A DNA stretch of 36,265 bases from positions 1 through 36,265 of the forward strand of contig JAFEFN010000016.1 of assembly GCA_018240525.1 (NCBI GenBank). Direction: 5' to 3'. The DNA is from Pseudomonadota bacterium. GTDB taxonomy: Bacteria; Pseudomonadota; Gammaproteobacteria; Steroidobacterales; Steroidobacteraceae. Shown here in pieces: positions 1 through 7,131 of this stretch. The translations under genes were made by a program, and so were the position numbers. Every line of letters begins with the position of its first letter. The first letter of the stretch is position 1. Below the pieces are notes generated by a model. It was not told the origin of the DNA and ran no database searches. It worked only from the letters and a program-made list of their open reading frames with translations.

Positions 1-1
1 C

Positions 2-871
2 AGTGGCGCTGGTGTGAGCGGAATCAGTGGCAGCGGTGCTGGAGTCGATGGCATCAGCGGCAGCGGCATCCGCGGGATCAGCGGTAGTGGCATTCATGGC
101 ATCAGCGGCAGTGGCGCCGGCGTCAATGGCATTAGCGGCAGCGGCATTCACGGCATCAGCGGCAGCGGTGCTGGTGTGAATGGCATCAGTGGCAGCGGCC
201 TGCACGGCATCAGCGGAAGTGGCGCCGGGGTAAGTGGTATTAGCGGAAGCGGTGCTGGTGTCAGCGGGATCAGTGGCAGTGGCGCCGGCGTCAATGGCAT
301 TAGCGGCAGCGGCATTCACGGCATCAGTGGCAGCGGTGCTGGCGTGAATGGCATCAGTGGCAGCGGAATCCACGGAATCAGTGGCAGTGGCGCTGGCGTG
401 AGCGGCATCAGTGGCAGCGGTGCTGGAGTCAATGGCATCAGTGGCAGCGGCCTGCACGGGATTAGCGGTAGCGGTGCTGGTGTGAATGGCATCAGTGGCA
501 GCGGCATCCGCGGAATCAGCGGAAGTGGCATTCATGGCATCAGCGGCAGTGGCGCTGGCGTGAGCGGCATCAGTGGCAGCGGTGCTGGAGTCAATGGCAT
601 CAGTGGCAGCGGCATCCACGGAATTAGCGGCAGTGGCGCTGGCGTGAGCGGCATCAGTGGCAGCGGTGCTGGAGTCAATGGCATCAGTGGCAGCGGCATC
701 CACGGAATCAGCGGCAGTGGCGCTGGGGTCAGTGGCATTAGCGGAAGCGGCGCTGGTGTCAGCGGAATCAGCGGTAGCGGTGCTGGCGTGAGTGGTATTA
801 GTGGCAGCGGCCTGCACGGCATCAGCGGCAGCGGTGCCGGGATCAGTGGTATTAGCGGTAGCGGACTGCAC
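2..871 (+). repeat. In-frame tandem array of 24- and 30-base units encoding GISGSG
   Basis: The DNA consists of 30-base units (GISGSG plus a four-residue linker) and 24-base units (GISGSG plus a two-residue linker). Unit lengths are multiples of three, so copy-number change would keep the frame. A higher-order 84-base block (10+10+8 residues) is present in tandem at 551-634 and 635-718; I count one difference in 84 (T at 624 against C at 708). A related block starts at 389. This near identity indicates recent duplication or gene conversion. It is coding repeat DNA: there are no non-repeated spacers. Confidence 0.9.
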
Positions 872-931
872 CGAGTCGGTGGCGCTGTCCCCCGGTTCGG
901 CGCTGGCGCGGCGGGAATCCTAAAGCGTTAG
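2..931 (+). CDS. GISGSG-repeat protein, 3' part (start lies outside window)
   Basis: The frame is open to the left edge, so the true start is missing; the GTG at 14 is just a Val codon inside a repeat. The visible chain is 31 complete GISGSG hexapeptides joined by short linkers: AGVS, AGVN or AGVD (ten-residue units, 18 copies) and IH, LH or IR (eight-residue units, 13 copies). After the last repeat comes a non-repeat tail, RVGGAVPRFGAGAAGILKR, and a TAG stop. There is no Cys, no Lys before the tail, and no aromatic residue except one Phe in the tail. Composition is dominated by Gly and Ser with a regularly spaced Ile/Val, which suggests a stacked extended fold (inference). No signal sequence can be judged because the N-terminus is absent. 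Two tandem terminators follow. I do not recognise a characterised family. GISG(S/T)G motifs do occur in some proteobacterial DUF5666-type exported proteins, but that link is from memory and weak. Confidence 0.75.
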   Translation, partial: SGAGVSGISGSGAGVDGISGSGIRGISGSGIHGISGSGAGVNGISGSGIHGISGSGAGVNGISGSGLHGISGSGAGVSGISGSGAGVSGISGSGAGVNGISGSGIHGISGSGAGVNGISGSGIHGISGSGAGVSGISGSGAGVNGISGSGLHGISGSGAGVNGISGSGIRGISGSGIHGISGSGAGVSGISGSGAGVNGISGSGIHGISGSGAGVSGISGSGAGVNGISGSGIHGISGSGAGVSGISGSGAGVSGISGSGAGVSGISGSGLHGISGSGAGISGISGSGLHRVGGAVPRFGAGAAGILKR

Positions 932-941
932 TTCGAGTCCA

Positions 942-962
942 AGCGGACACGGTCCGCTTTTT
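942..962 (+). terminator. Rho-independent terminator of the repeat gene
   Basis: The arms AGCGGAC (942-948) and GTCCGCT (952-958) form a perfect 7-bp stem around a three-base loop. The stem runs directly into TTTTT (958-962). It starts 11 bases after the TAG of the GISGSG gene. Confidence 0.8.
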
Positions 963-974
963 GAGACGGAATGC

Positions 975-1003
975 ATAGAGGGCCCTTCGGGCCCTCTATT
1001 TTT
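975..1003 (+). terminator. Second, stronger tandem terminator
   Basis: An 11-bp perfect stem, ATAGAGGGCCC (975-985) with GGGCCCTCTAT (989-999), closes on a TTC loop and is followed by a T run (999-1003). Coming 13 bases after the first terminator, it should isolate the repeat gene from the next gene. Confidence 0.85.
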
Positions 1004-1096
1004 GTAGGACACGTTAATAGATAACTGGATACACACGTATCAAATTGAGCTTCTGATTTGTGGTTATTCAGCTAACTATGGCTGTCTAGAGCCACG

Positions 1097-1681
1097 ATGA
1101 AGCGCACGTCACAATTTCTGGCTACTCCAGTTCGAATAGCCGACGCAGGAAACGAACTACTTGCCGACGTTGCCGAGCTGTTACTGTCTTACGGCATAAC
1201 TCCAGTCATCCTTCGAACTCTGATGGAGCCGGCCTTTGCTCGGGCGGCTGCACGCCGCTCTCGGCTGAAGAATGGTCGGCCTAACTATTCTAGAGTCGCT
1301 GCTAAGACAGGTCTCCGAAGAAGCGCAGTCAAAGAGTTCTTGCGGAATTCGTCTGAACTAAAAGTAGTTCGTGCAAGCCCGCTGACACAAGTTGTAACCG
1401 GCTGGCGCTCGAATCGTGAATTCCTGGACAAGTCAGGAAGGCCTCGGCCTCTATCAATCGACGACAAGAAGCGGGGATTTCTTCGGCTGATCAGCCTATA
1501 CGCGCCTGACATCCCCCATCGCGCCCTCTGTCGCGAAATGTTGGACGCAGGGCTTATTTCGGCGCAACGAGATTCGGTACGTCTACGTCCAATAAAGCTG
1601 GGCAAAGGCCTGCTGGCGTCAGAGCATAACAGGGCGCTGATTTCAGGTGTCTTGATGCAGCTCCGCCGTAAGTCACTATGA
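1097..1681 (+). CDS. DUF6502-like protein, short form
   Basis: This 194-residue protein has features I associate with DUF6502: an N-terminal helical part (LLSYGITPVILRTLMEPAF), a helix-turn-helix-like stretch (NYSRVAAKTGLRRSAVKEFL, about residues 63-82), then a 'VVTGW..N.EFLD.SGRPRPLSIDDKKRGFLRLI' type core and 'IPHRALCREMLDAGLIS'. As I recall family members are longer, so this one may lack a C-terminal region. Function is unknown; the helix-turn-helix look suggests DNA binding (inference). There is no signal peptide or membrane segment. It stands alone: two terminators lie upstream, and its stop overlaps the stop of the convergent fadD gene by six bases. Base composition is clearly less G+C rich than the rest of the window. 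Confidence 0.7.
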   Translation: MKRTSQFLATPVRIADAGNELLADVAELLLSYGITPVILRTLMEPAFARAAARRSRLKNGRPNYSRVAAKTGLRRSAVKEFLRNSSELKVVRASPLTQVVTGWRSNREFLDKSGRPRPLSIDDKKRGFLRLISLYAPDIPHRALCREMLDAGLISAQRDSVRLRPIKLGKGLLASEHNRALISGVLMQLRRKSL

Positions 1682-3346
1682 TTTGGCTGTCCGCAATTGA
1701 TCTCGCAGTGACTTCCTCAAAATCTTGCCGACATTTGACTTCGGCAGCTCCGCTTTGAAGTAGACGTGCTTTGGGACCTTATAGCCAGCCAATGACTTCC
1801 GGCAGTGATCGATGACCTCCTGCTCGGTCAGTGATGGGTCTTTGCGTACGACGAAGAGCGCCACTACCTCGCCTGATCGCTCATCAGCTTGCGCGACAGC
1901 TGCCGCTTCGATAATTCCAGGATGAGTCACAGCCACAGCTTCAACTTCGTTTGGGTAGACGTTGAACCCGGACACGAGAATCATGTCCTTCTTGCGGTCT
2001 TCTATATAGACGAAGCCTTTTGCATCCACTCGACCAACATCGCCCGTACGGAGCCATCCCTGCGGCAACATTACCTTTGCCGTTTCATCGGGGCGGTGCC
2101 AGTAGCCTTGCATGACCTGCGGCCCGCGTACGCAGATCTCCCCAATCTCGCCCATACCGAGCTCGGCACCTGCGTCGTCCCTTATGGATACCTCTGTGGA
2201 AGGAATGGGCACACCGATAGAGCCGTTGAAGTCGAGACCCATGGGATTGATGCATGCAGCAGGGGAGGTCTCCGTGAGACCCCAGGCCTGAGTCAACACG
2301 CAACCGGTTACCTGCTTCCATTTTTCTGCGACGGTTGCCTGCACGGCCATGCCGCCGCCGAGGGTGACACGCAATTCACTGAAGTCGAGGTCGCTAAACC
2401 CAGGCGCGTGCAGCATTCCGTTGAATAGCGTATTTACGCCGCTGATGTAGTTGCACGGATGCTTTCTCATTTCGGAAATGAGGGATGGCATGTCACGCGG
2501 ATTGACGATGAGAAGATTCGTCCATCCCAGACGGGCATATACCATGCAGTTACCGGATAGAGCGAAGATGTGATACAGGGGAATTGCCGTCAGCAATGTG
2601 CCGGGCGTTCCACCCGCCGCGCCTAGAAACGCCTCCGACTGCAGTACGTTCGCGCAGACATTGCCATGCGAAAGCATCGCGCCCTTGGCGACGCCGGTGG
2701 TGCCCCCCGTGTACTGCAGGAATGCCAAGTCATCGGGACTCACCTCGACGGCCTGCATGGCCGATTTCCGCCCTTCTTTCACGGCGCTGCTGAAGTCGAT
2801 CGCCCCCGGGATGTTCCAGCGTGGCACCTGCTTGCGCACTCGGCGCACCACAAAGTCGACAACAAGCGACTTTGGGAACGACAGATAGGCGCCAACCGAG
2901 GTGACGAGCACGTGTTTGACCTGCGTGCGCGGAAGTGCGGATTCCAATACGTGCGCGAAATTCTCAATGACCAGAATCGCGACGGCACCAGAATCAGTAA
3001 GCTGGTGCTCGAGTTCCGGTGCGGTGTAAAGCGGGTTGGTGTTCACGACCACGAGCCCGGCGCGTAGTGCCCCGAACAACGCGATCGGGTATTGCAGGGT
3101 GTTGGGCAGCATGATCGCCAGCCTGTCGCCCTTCTTCAGTCCGGCCTGCTGAAGCCAGGCCGCAAATGCGCGGCTGTGCTCCTCAAGCTCCCGATACGTT
3201 AGCATCGTGCCCATCTGAATGAAGGCGACGCGATGGGCGTATTTGCTGCAGCTGCCCTCGATAAGCTCCTTGAGCGAACGCAGGCGGCTTGGATCGATCT
3301 CGGCAGGAGTGCCGGGGGGATAGGACGAGAGCCAGATCTTTTCCAT
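1676..3346 (-). CDS. fadD: Long-chain acyl-CoA synthetase (FadD-type)
   Basis: This 556-residue cytoplasmic/peripheral-membrane enzyme activates free fatty acids to acyl-CoA through an acyl-adenylate. The ANL-superfamily signature YTGGTTGVAKGA is at residues 212-223. The C-terminal half carries the A5-type AWGLTETSP segment, the GWLRTGDVG hinge region with its ATP-ribose Asp, DRKKDMILVSGFNVYPNEVE, and a terminal SNVGKILRKSLRD with the catalytic Lys. Length and motif order match bacterial FadD. The ATG start lies two bases after the stop of tesA on the same strand, so a thioesterase and a ligase are expressed together: one releases fatty acid, the other re-activates it. Composition is low in G+C compared with the genes beyond 4 kb. 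Confidence 0.93.
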   Translation of the reverse strand: MEKIWLSSYPPGTPAEIDPSRLRSLKELIEGSCSKYAHRVAFIQMGTMLTYRELEEHSRAFAAWLQQAGLKKGDRLAIMLPNTLQYPIALFGALRAGLVVVNTNPLYTAPELEHQLTDSGAVAILVIENFAHVLESALPRTQVKHVLVTSVGAYLSFPKSLVVDFVVRRVRKQVPRWNIPGAIDFSSAVKEGRKSAMQAVEVSPDDLAFLQYTGGTTGVAKGAMLSHGNVCANVLQSEAFLGAAGGTPGTLLTAIPLYHIFALSGNCMVYARLGWTNLLIVNPRDMPSLISEMRKHPCNYISGVNTLFNGMLHAPGFSDLDFSELRVTLGGGMAVQATVAEKWKQVTGCVLTQAWGLTETSPAACINPMGLDFNGSIGVPIPSTEVSIRDDAGAELGMGEIGEICVRGPQVMQGYWHRPDETAKVMLPQGWLRTGDVGRVDAKGFVYIEDRKKDMILVSGFNVYPNEVEAVAVTHPGIIEAAAVAQADERSGEVVALFVVRKDPSLTEQEVIDHCRKSLAGYKVPKHVYFKAELPKSNVGKILRKSLRDQLRTAKS

Positions 3347-3348
3347 GT

Positions 3349-3990
3349 CTAGAGGTTCTTTTTCAGCAGAGGCTTCAGCTGCGGCCAGACATTCTCGAGC
3401 ACCACGGGTTCGCCCGCTGCGTTGGGGTGCAGGCCATCGCCTTGCATGAGCTCAGGGTTCAAGGCAACGCCGTGAAGGAGGAATGGGACCAGCGGTAGAC
3501 GATTCTGCTCCGCTACCGCCGGGTACACGGCCGCGAACTGGTCCCCATATCGCGGGCCGTAGTTGGGTGGAATGCGGATGCCCAACAGCAGGACGTGCGC
3601 GCCCGCCGCCCGTGAAATGCGGACCATTTGCTCAAGATTCGACCGCAGCCCCTCCACCGGCAGGCCGCGCAGCCCGTCGTTGGCCCCAAGCTCCAGGACC
3701 ACGATTTGCGGGTGATGCAGTTCCAGGGCGCGTGGCAGCCGTTGCAAACCTCCGCTGGAGGTCTCCCCGCTGACGCTGGCGTTGACGACCGCGTACCCGT
3801 AACCTTGTAACTGAAGCCGCCGCGCAAGCAGTTCAACCCAACCCTGCTCCGGACGAAGTCCGAGCGCGGCGCTCAGGCTGTCGCCGAACACAAGGATCGT
3901 ACGGTCGGAGCCCACCGCGTCCTGGAGCGCAATGAACACCAAACTTATGCCCAGCGCCCAGGCGCCGATGGTTCGCGACAGCGTTCTCAA
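3349..3990 (-). CDS. tesA: TesA-type SGNH lysophospholipase/thioesterase I, TTG start
   Basis: This periplasmic SGNH hydrolase acts as arylesterase, thioesterase or lysophospholipase. All four blocks are present: GDSLS with nucleophile Ser38, SGETSSGG (Gly oxyanion, 74-81), GAND (102-105), and DGLHPN with catalytic Asp185 and His188. The open frame runs on upstream, but the extra residues are the shadow of ybbA. I chose the TTG at 3988-3990 because it gives a signal peptide (MRTLSRTIGAWALGISLVFI, cleavage near residue 27) of the right distance from the GDS block and has GAGAGG eight bases upstream. This yields 213 residues, usual for TesA. It is followed two bases later by fadD. The start overlaps the 5' end of divergent ybbA, so promoter elements must lie within that gene. 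Confidence 0.88.
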   Translation of the reverse strand: MRTLSRTIGAWALGISLVFIALQDAVGSDRTILVFGDSLSAALGLRPEQGWVELLARRLQLQGYGYAVVNASVSGETSSGGLQRLPRALELHHPQIVVLELGANDGLRGLPVEGLRSNLEQMVRISRAAGAHVLLLGIRIPPNYGPRYGDQFAAVYPAVAEQNRLPLVPFLLHGVALNPELMQGDGLHPNAAGEPVVLENVWPQLKPLLKKNL

Positions 3991-4639
3991 AGCGGAAAAC
4001 CTCTCGAAGGAGGTTATCAGCCCGGAAGGCTCACTGACCATTGTTGACGACGTTTCCCTCGAGATCGTCTCTGGTGAGTCCGTCGCCATCACCGGGCCCT
4101 CCGGTGCGGGAAAGTCGACGCTCCTGGCGCTGCTCGCCGGCCTCGACAGCCCGACCCGTGGCCGCGTCCTCCTTGCCGGGCAGGACCTGACGCAGCTGGA
4201 CGAGGATGGGCGTGCGCGCCTGCGAGCACGGCGGGTGGGCTTCGTGTTCCAGTCGTTCCACCTGCTGCCGGCGCTGACGGCGCTGGAGAACGTGATGCTG
4301 CCCCTGGAGCTGGGTGGCCAGCCTGATGCTCGCCGCATCGCTGCCGAAACGCTGGCTGGCGTTGGCCTGGCGGCCCGCACGGGCCATTACCCCCGCCAGC
4401 TCTCCGGCGGCGAGCAGCAGCGTGTCGCCATCGCACGCGCCTTCGTCACCAGGCCGGCGGTGCTGTTCGCCGACGAGCCCACCGGCAACCTCGATACCGC
4501 CACGGGCAGTCGCGTCGGCGAGCTGCTGTTCGGGCTCAATGCGCACGAGCATACGACGCTGGTGCTGGTCACGCACGACCGCCAGCTTGCCGAGCGCTGC
4601 GGCCGTGCCGTGCGCATGGACTCTGGAAGAGTGCTGTGA
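3932..4639 (+). CDS. ybbA: YbbA-type ABC transporter ATPase
   Basis: This ATPase energises the FtsX-family permease encoded next to it (LolD/MacB-like ATPase class). Walker A GPSGAGKST is at residues 55-63. The Q-loop is VFQSFHLLP, the signature is LSGGEQQRVAIARAF (from about residue 156), Walker B is VLFADEP, and the switch His is in VTHDRQ. The ATG at 3932 has GGAG four bases upstream. An alternative ATG at 3968 gives MVRDSVLKAENLSK, closer to the usual YbbA N-terminus, but without a clear ribosome site. Both starts overlap the 5' end of divergent tesA (by 59 or 23 bases). The gene ends in a 4-base overlap with the permease gene. The divergent tesA/ybbA pair is the known enterobacterial arrangement. 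Confidence 0.92.
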   Translation: MNTKLMPSAQAPMVRDSVLKAENLSKEVISPEGSLTIVDDVSLEIVSGESVAITGPSGAGKSTLLALLAGLDSPTRGRVLLAGQDLTQLDEDGRARLRARRVGFVFQSFHLLPALTALENVMLPLELGGQPDARRIAAETLAGVGLAARTGHYPRQLSGGEQQRVAIARAFVTRPAVLFADEPTGNLDTATGSRVGELLFGLNAHEHTTLVLVTHDRQLAERCGRAVRMDSGRVL

Positions 4640-7125
4640 ACCTAGTGCGCCTCGCGCTGCGCATGTTGGGGCGCGAGTGGCGCTCAGGCGAACTCGGCGT
4701 CCTGCTGCTGGCGCTCACCATTGCCGTCGCCGCACTCACCGGTGTCGGCTTCCTCGTCGACCGCATCAGCGCCGCCGTGGCGCTGCAGGCGAGCGAAGTA
4801 CTCGCCGCCGACCTGCGTCTAGGCTCTCCGCAACCGCTGTCTGACAGCTACTTTCAGCATGCCCGGGCGGCGGGCCTCGCGAGTGCGCGCAGCACGACGC
4901 TGGTCTCGGTGGTCTTCAACGGGGAGGCAAGCCAACTGACCAGCGTCGCGGCCGTCACGGCCGGGTATCCGCTGCGTGGCCGGCTGCTCGTGGCGGGGGA
5001 GGCCTTCGCGCGAGGCGCACCCGCCGAAGGCATTCCGGCGACCGGGGAGGTGTGGCCGGACTCGCGCCTGCTGGCTGCGCTGGGCGCCCACGTGGGCTCC
5101 GAGCTGTCTATCGGCGCCACCGCCTTCCGGGTCGGTCGCGTCCTGATCTCCAAACCCGACCAGGGCAGCACCTTCGCGGAGCTCGCCCCGAGCCTGATCA
5201 TGAACGCCGCGGACCTGGCTGCGACGCAGCTGGTGCAGCCGGGTAGCAGGGTCAGCTACGCCGGCCTGTTCGCAGGCGAGCGGTCCGCGGTCGAGGCATT
5301 CAAGGCGTGGCTCGTAGCCAACAAGCGACCCGGCGAGCGTGTGCGCGACATCACTGATGCCAGCCCTCAGGTACGCAACGCGGTCGATCGTGCCGGCCGC
5401 TTCCTGAGCCTTGCAAGCCTGGTGAGCGTCCTCCTGTGTGCGATCGCCGTGGCGATGGCAGCGCGCCGCTATGTCAGCCGGCACCTGGACACCGTGGCTC
5501 TCCTGAAGACCCTCGGAGCCAGTCGCTCCTTCACCCTGGGTGTGACGCTGCTGCAGCTGGTCCTGCTTGCCATCCTGGCCGCGGCCGTGGGCGCGCTGTT
5601 GGGCTTCGTGGCCCAGGAGTGGCTGCTGCGCACCATCCGCGGATTGCTGGCGCTCACCGAGCTTCCGGGGCCGACGCTCGCCCCCGTTGGCGTCGGATTC
5701 CTCACCGCGCTCGCGGTCCTGGCGGGATTTGCCCTGCCACCGGTTCTGCAACTGGCCCGCGTGCCGGCGCTGCGGGTGCTGCGACGCGATGTCGGTCCGC
5801 CGCCGCCGCTCGTAACCCTCGCATTCGGGCCGGCGGTGCTGGTCGTGCTCGCGCTGGTCTACTGGATCGTGCCCGAGCCAAGGCTCTTCGGATACCTCAC
5901 CGCGGGACTGACGGTCTTCGTGCTGGTGCTGGCGGCGGCGGGGCTGCTGCTGGTCCAGCTGGCGGGTCGCCTACGTCACGGGGTCGGCGTGGCATGGCGC
6001 TTCGGGGTGGCCAACCTCAGTCGCCGGCGCGCCGAGAGCGTCGTGCAGCTGGTCGCCTTCGGCACGGGCATCATGGTGCTGCTGCTGCTGGCCATCCTGC
6101 GCACGGACTTGAACAGCGACTGGCAGCGGACACTCCCGCAGGACCTGCCCAACTACTTCTTCATCAATATCCCGCCGGCAGCGCGCGACGAATTCGTGCA
6201 GTTCCTGCAGTCGCAGGGCGCGCGCACCACCAAGGTCCTGCCGATCATCCGCGGCCGACTGACTGCCATCAACGGCAAACCCGTAGAGGATCCGAAGTCC
6301 GGGCGCGCGGCCGAAGAGGGGTTCGCGACCCGCGAGCAAAACCTCACCTGGTCGGCCGACCTGGGCGCCGACAATCGCATCGTGGCCGGGCACTGGTGGA
6401 CTGCCGCGGACATGGGGAAGCCGCTGGTCTCGCTCGCCAGCGAATTCCAGGAATCCCTGGGCGTGCAGGTCGGCGATCACCTGACTTTCGACATCGGCGG
6501 CGAGCCGCTCGAGGTCACGGTTGCGAGCATCCGCAAGGTGAAGTGGGACACCTTCCAGCCGAATTTCTTCATCGTGTTCGTGCCCGGGGTGCTCGAGAAG
6601 GTGGCGGGCACCTACATGACCAGCGCCTACTTCACGCCCGGGGCCGGCCACTCGCTTGCGCAGCTCGCGCACCGCTTTCCCAGCGTCTCGATCTTCGACA
6701 TCGACGAGCTGCTGACGCAGGTGCGCGGCCTGCTCGACAAGGCGGCATTGGCGGTGCAGAGCGTATTCGTGTTCACACTGCTGGCCGGCCTGACGGTGCT
6801 GCTGGCGGCGGTGCAGTCCAGCCGCGACGAGCGCCGCTACGAAAGCGCCATGCTGCGCACGCTCGGGGCGAGCCGCGCGACGGTAGTGCAGGGCGTGCTG
6901 GCTGAGTTCACGACACTCGGTGCACTCGCAGGCTTGCTGGCAGCGCTCGGGGCTTCCGTGGGTGCGTATTTCCTCACGACGCGCTGGCTGGAGCTGCGCT
7001 ACAGCTTCCAGGGCTGGCCGTGGGCCGAGGGCATTCTCGGCGGCGCGTTGCTGGTGGCGGCGGGGGGCTGGATCGCCACGCGCACGGTCATCAACCAGTC
7101 GCCGCTGAAGACGCTGCGTTCCTGA
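4636..7125 (+). CDS. ybbP: YbbP-type FtsX-like ABC permease
   Basis: This 829-residue inner-membrane protein starts with a GTG inside the ybbA stop (GTGA, 4636-4639), so translation is coupled. There is an N-terminal membrane helix (about residues 17-40), a periplasmic domain, an FtsX-type helix bundle (about 255-440, containing VALLKTLGASRSFT), a second periplasmic domain (about 500-700), and a second FtsX bundle to the C-terminus with the matching SAMLRTLGASRATV coupling motif. This two-bundle layout is that of YbbP, which with YbbA belongs to the extracytoplasmic exporter class handling lipids or lipoproteins. The substrate is not defined by sequence. It ends six bases before the stop of a convergent gene. 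Confidence 0.9.
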   Translation: MNLVRLALRMLGREWRSGELGVLLLALTIAVAALTGVGFLVDRISAAVALQASEVLAADLRLGSPQPLSDSYFQHARAAGLASARSTTLVSVVFNGEASQLTSVAAVTAGYPLRGRLLVAGEAFARGAPAEGIPATGEVWPDSRLLAALGAHVGSELSIGATAFRVGRVLISKPDQGSTFAELAPSLIMNAADLAATQLVQPGSRVSYAGLFAGERSAVEAFKAWLVANKRPGERVRDITDASPQVRNAVDRAGRFLSLASLVSVLLCAIAVAMAARRYVSRHLDTVALLKTLGASRSFTLGVTLLQLVLLAILAAAVGALLGFVAQEWLLRTIRGLLALTELPGPTLAPVGVGFLTALAVLAGFALPPVLQLARVPALRVLRRDVGPPPPLVTLAFGPAVLVVLALVYWIVPEPRLFGYLTAGLTVFVLVLAAAGLLLVQLAGRLRHGVGVAWRFGVANLSRRRAESVVQLVAFGTGIMVLLLLAILRTDLNSDWQRTLPQDLPNYFFINIPPAARDEFVQFLQSQGARTTKVLPIIRGRLTAINGKPVEDPKSGRAAEEGFATREQNLTWSADLGADNRIVAGHWWTAADMGKPLVSLASEFQESLGVQVGDHLTFDIGGEPLEVTVASIRKVKWDTFQPNFFIVFVPGVLEKVAGTYMTSAYFTPGAGHSLAQLAHRFPSVSIFDIDELLTQVRGLLDKAALAVQSVFVFTLLAGLTVLLAAVQSSRDERRYESAMLRTLGASRATVVQGVLAEFTTLGALAGLLAALGASVGAYFLTTRWLELRYSFQGWPWAEGILGGALLVAAGGWIATRTVINQSPLKTLRS

Positions 7126-7131
7126 CCAGGG

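Noticed and set aside
316..822. Antisense frames coding MPLPLIP/TPAPLPL-type repeats
   Set aside because: They are the reverse-strand translation of the GISGSG array and have no independent start signals.
2..871. Regular short repeats that could be a CRISPR array or microsatellite
   Set aside because: Units are contiguous, in frame and coding; there are no unique spacers.
4007..4014. Perfect AAGGAGGT Shine-Dalgarno on the plus strand inside ybbA
   Set aside because: No start codon follows at a useful distance and a start there would remove the N-terminal strand of the ATPase domain.
3991..4380. N-terminal extension of the tesA frame to 4380
   Set aside because: The extra residues are Arg/Ser/Pro-rich shadow of ybbA and would bury the signal peptide.
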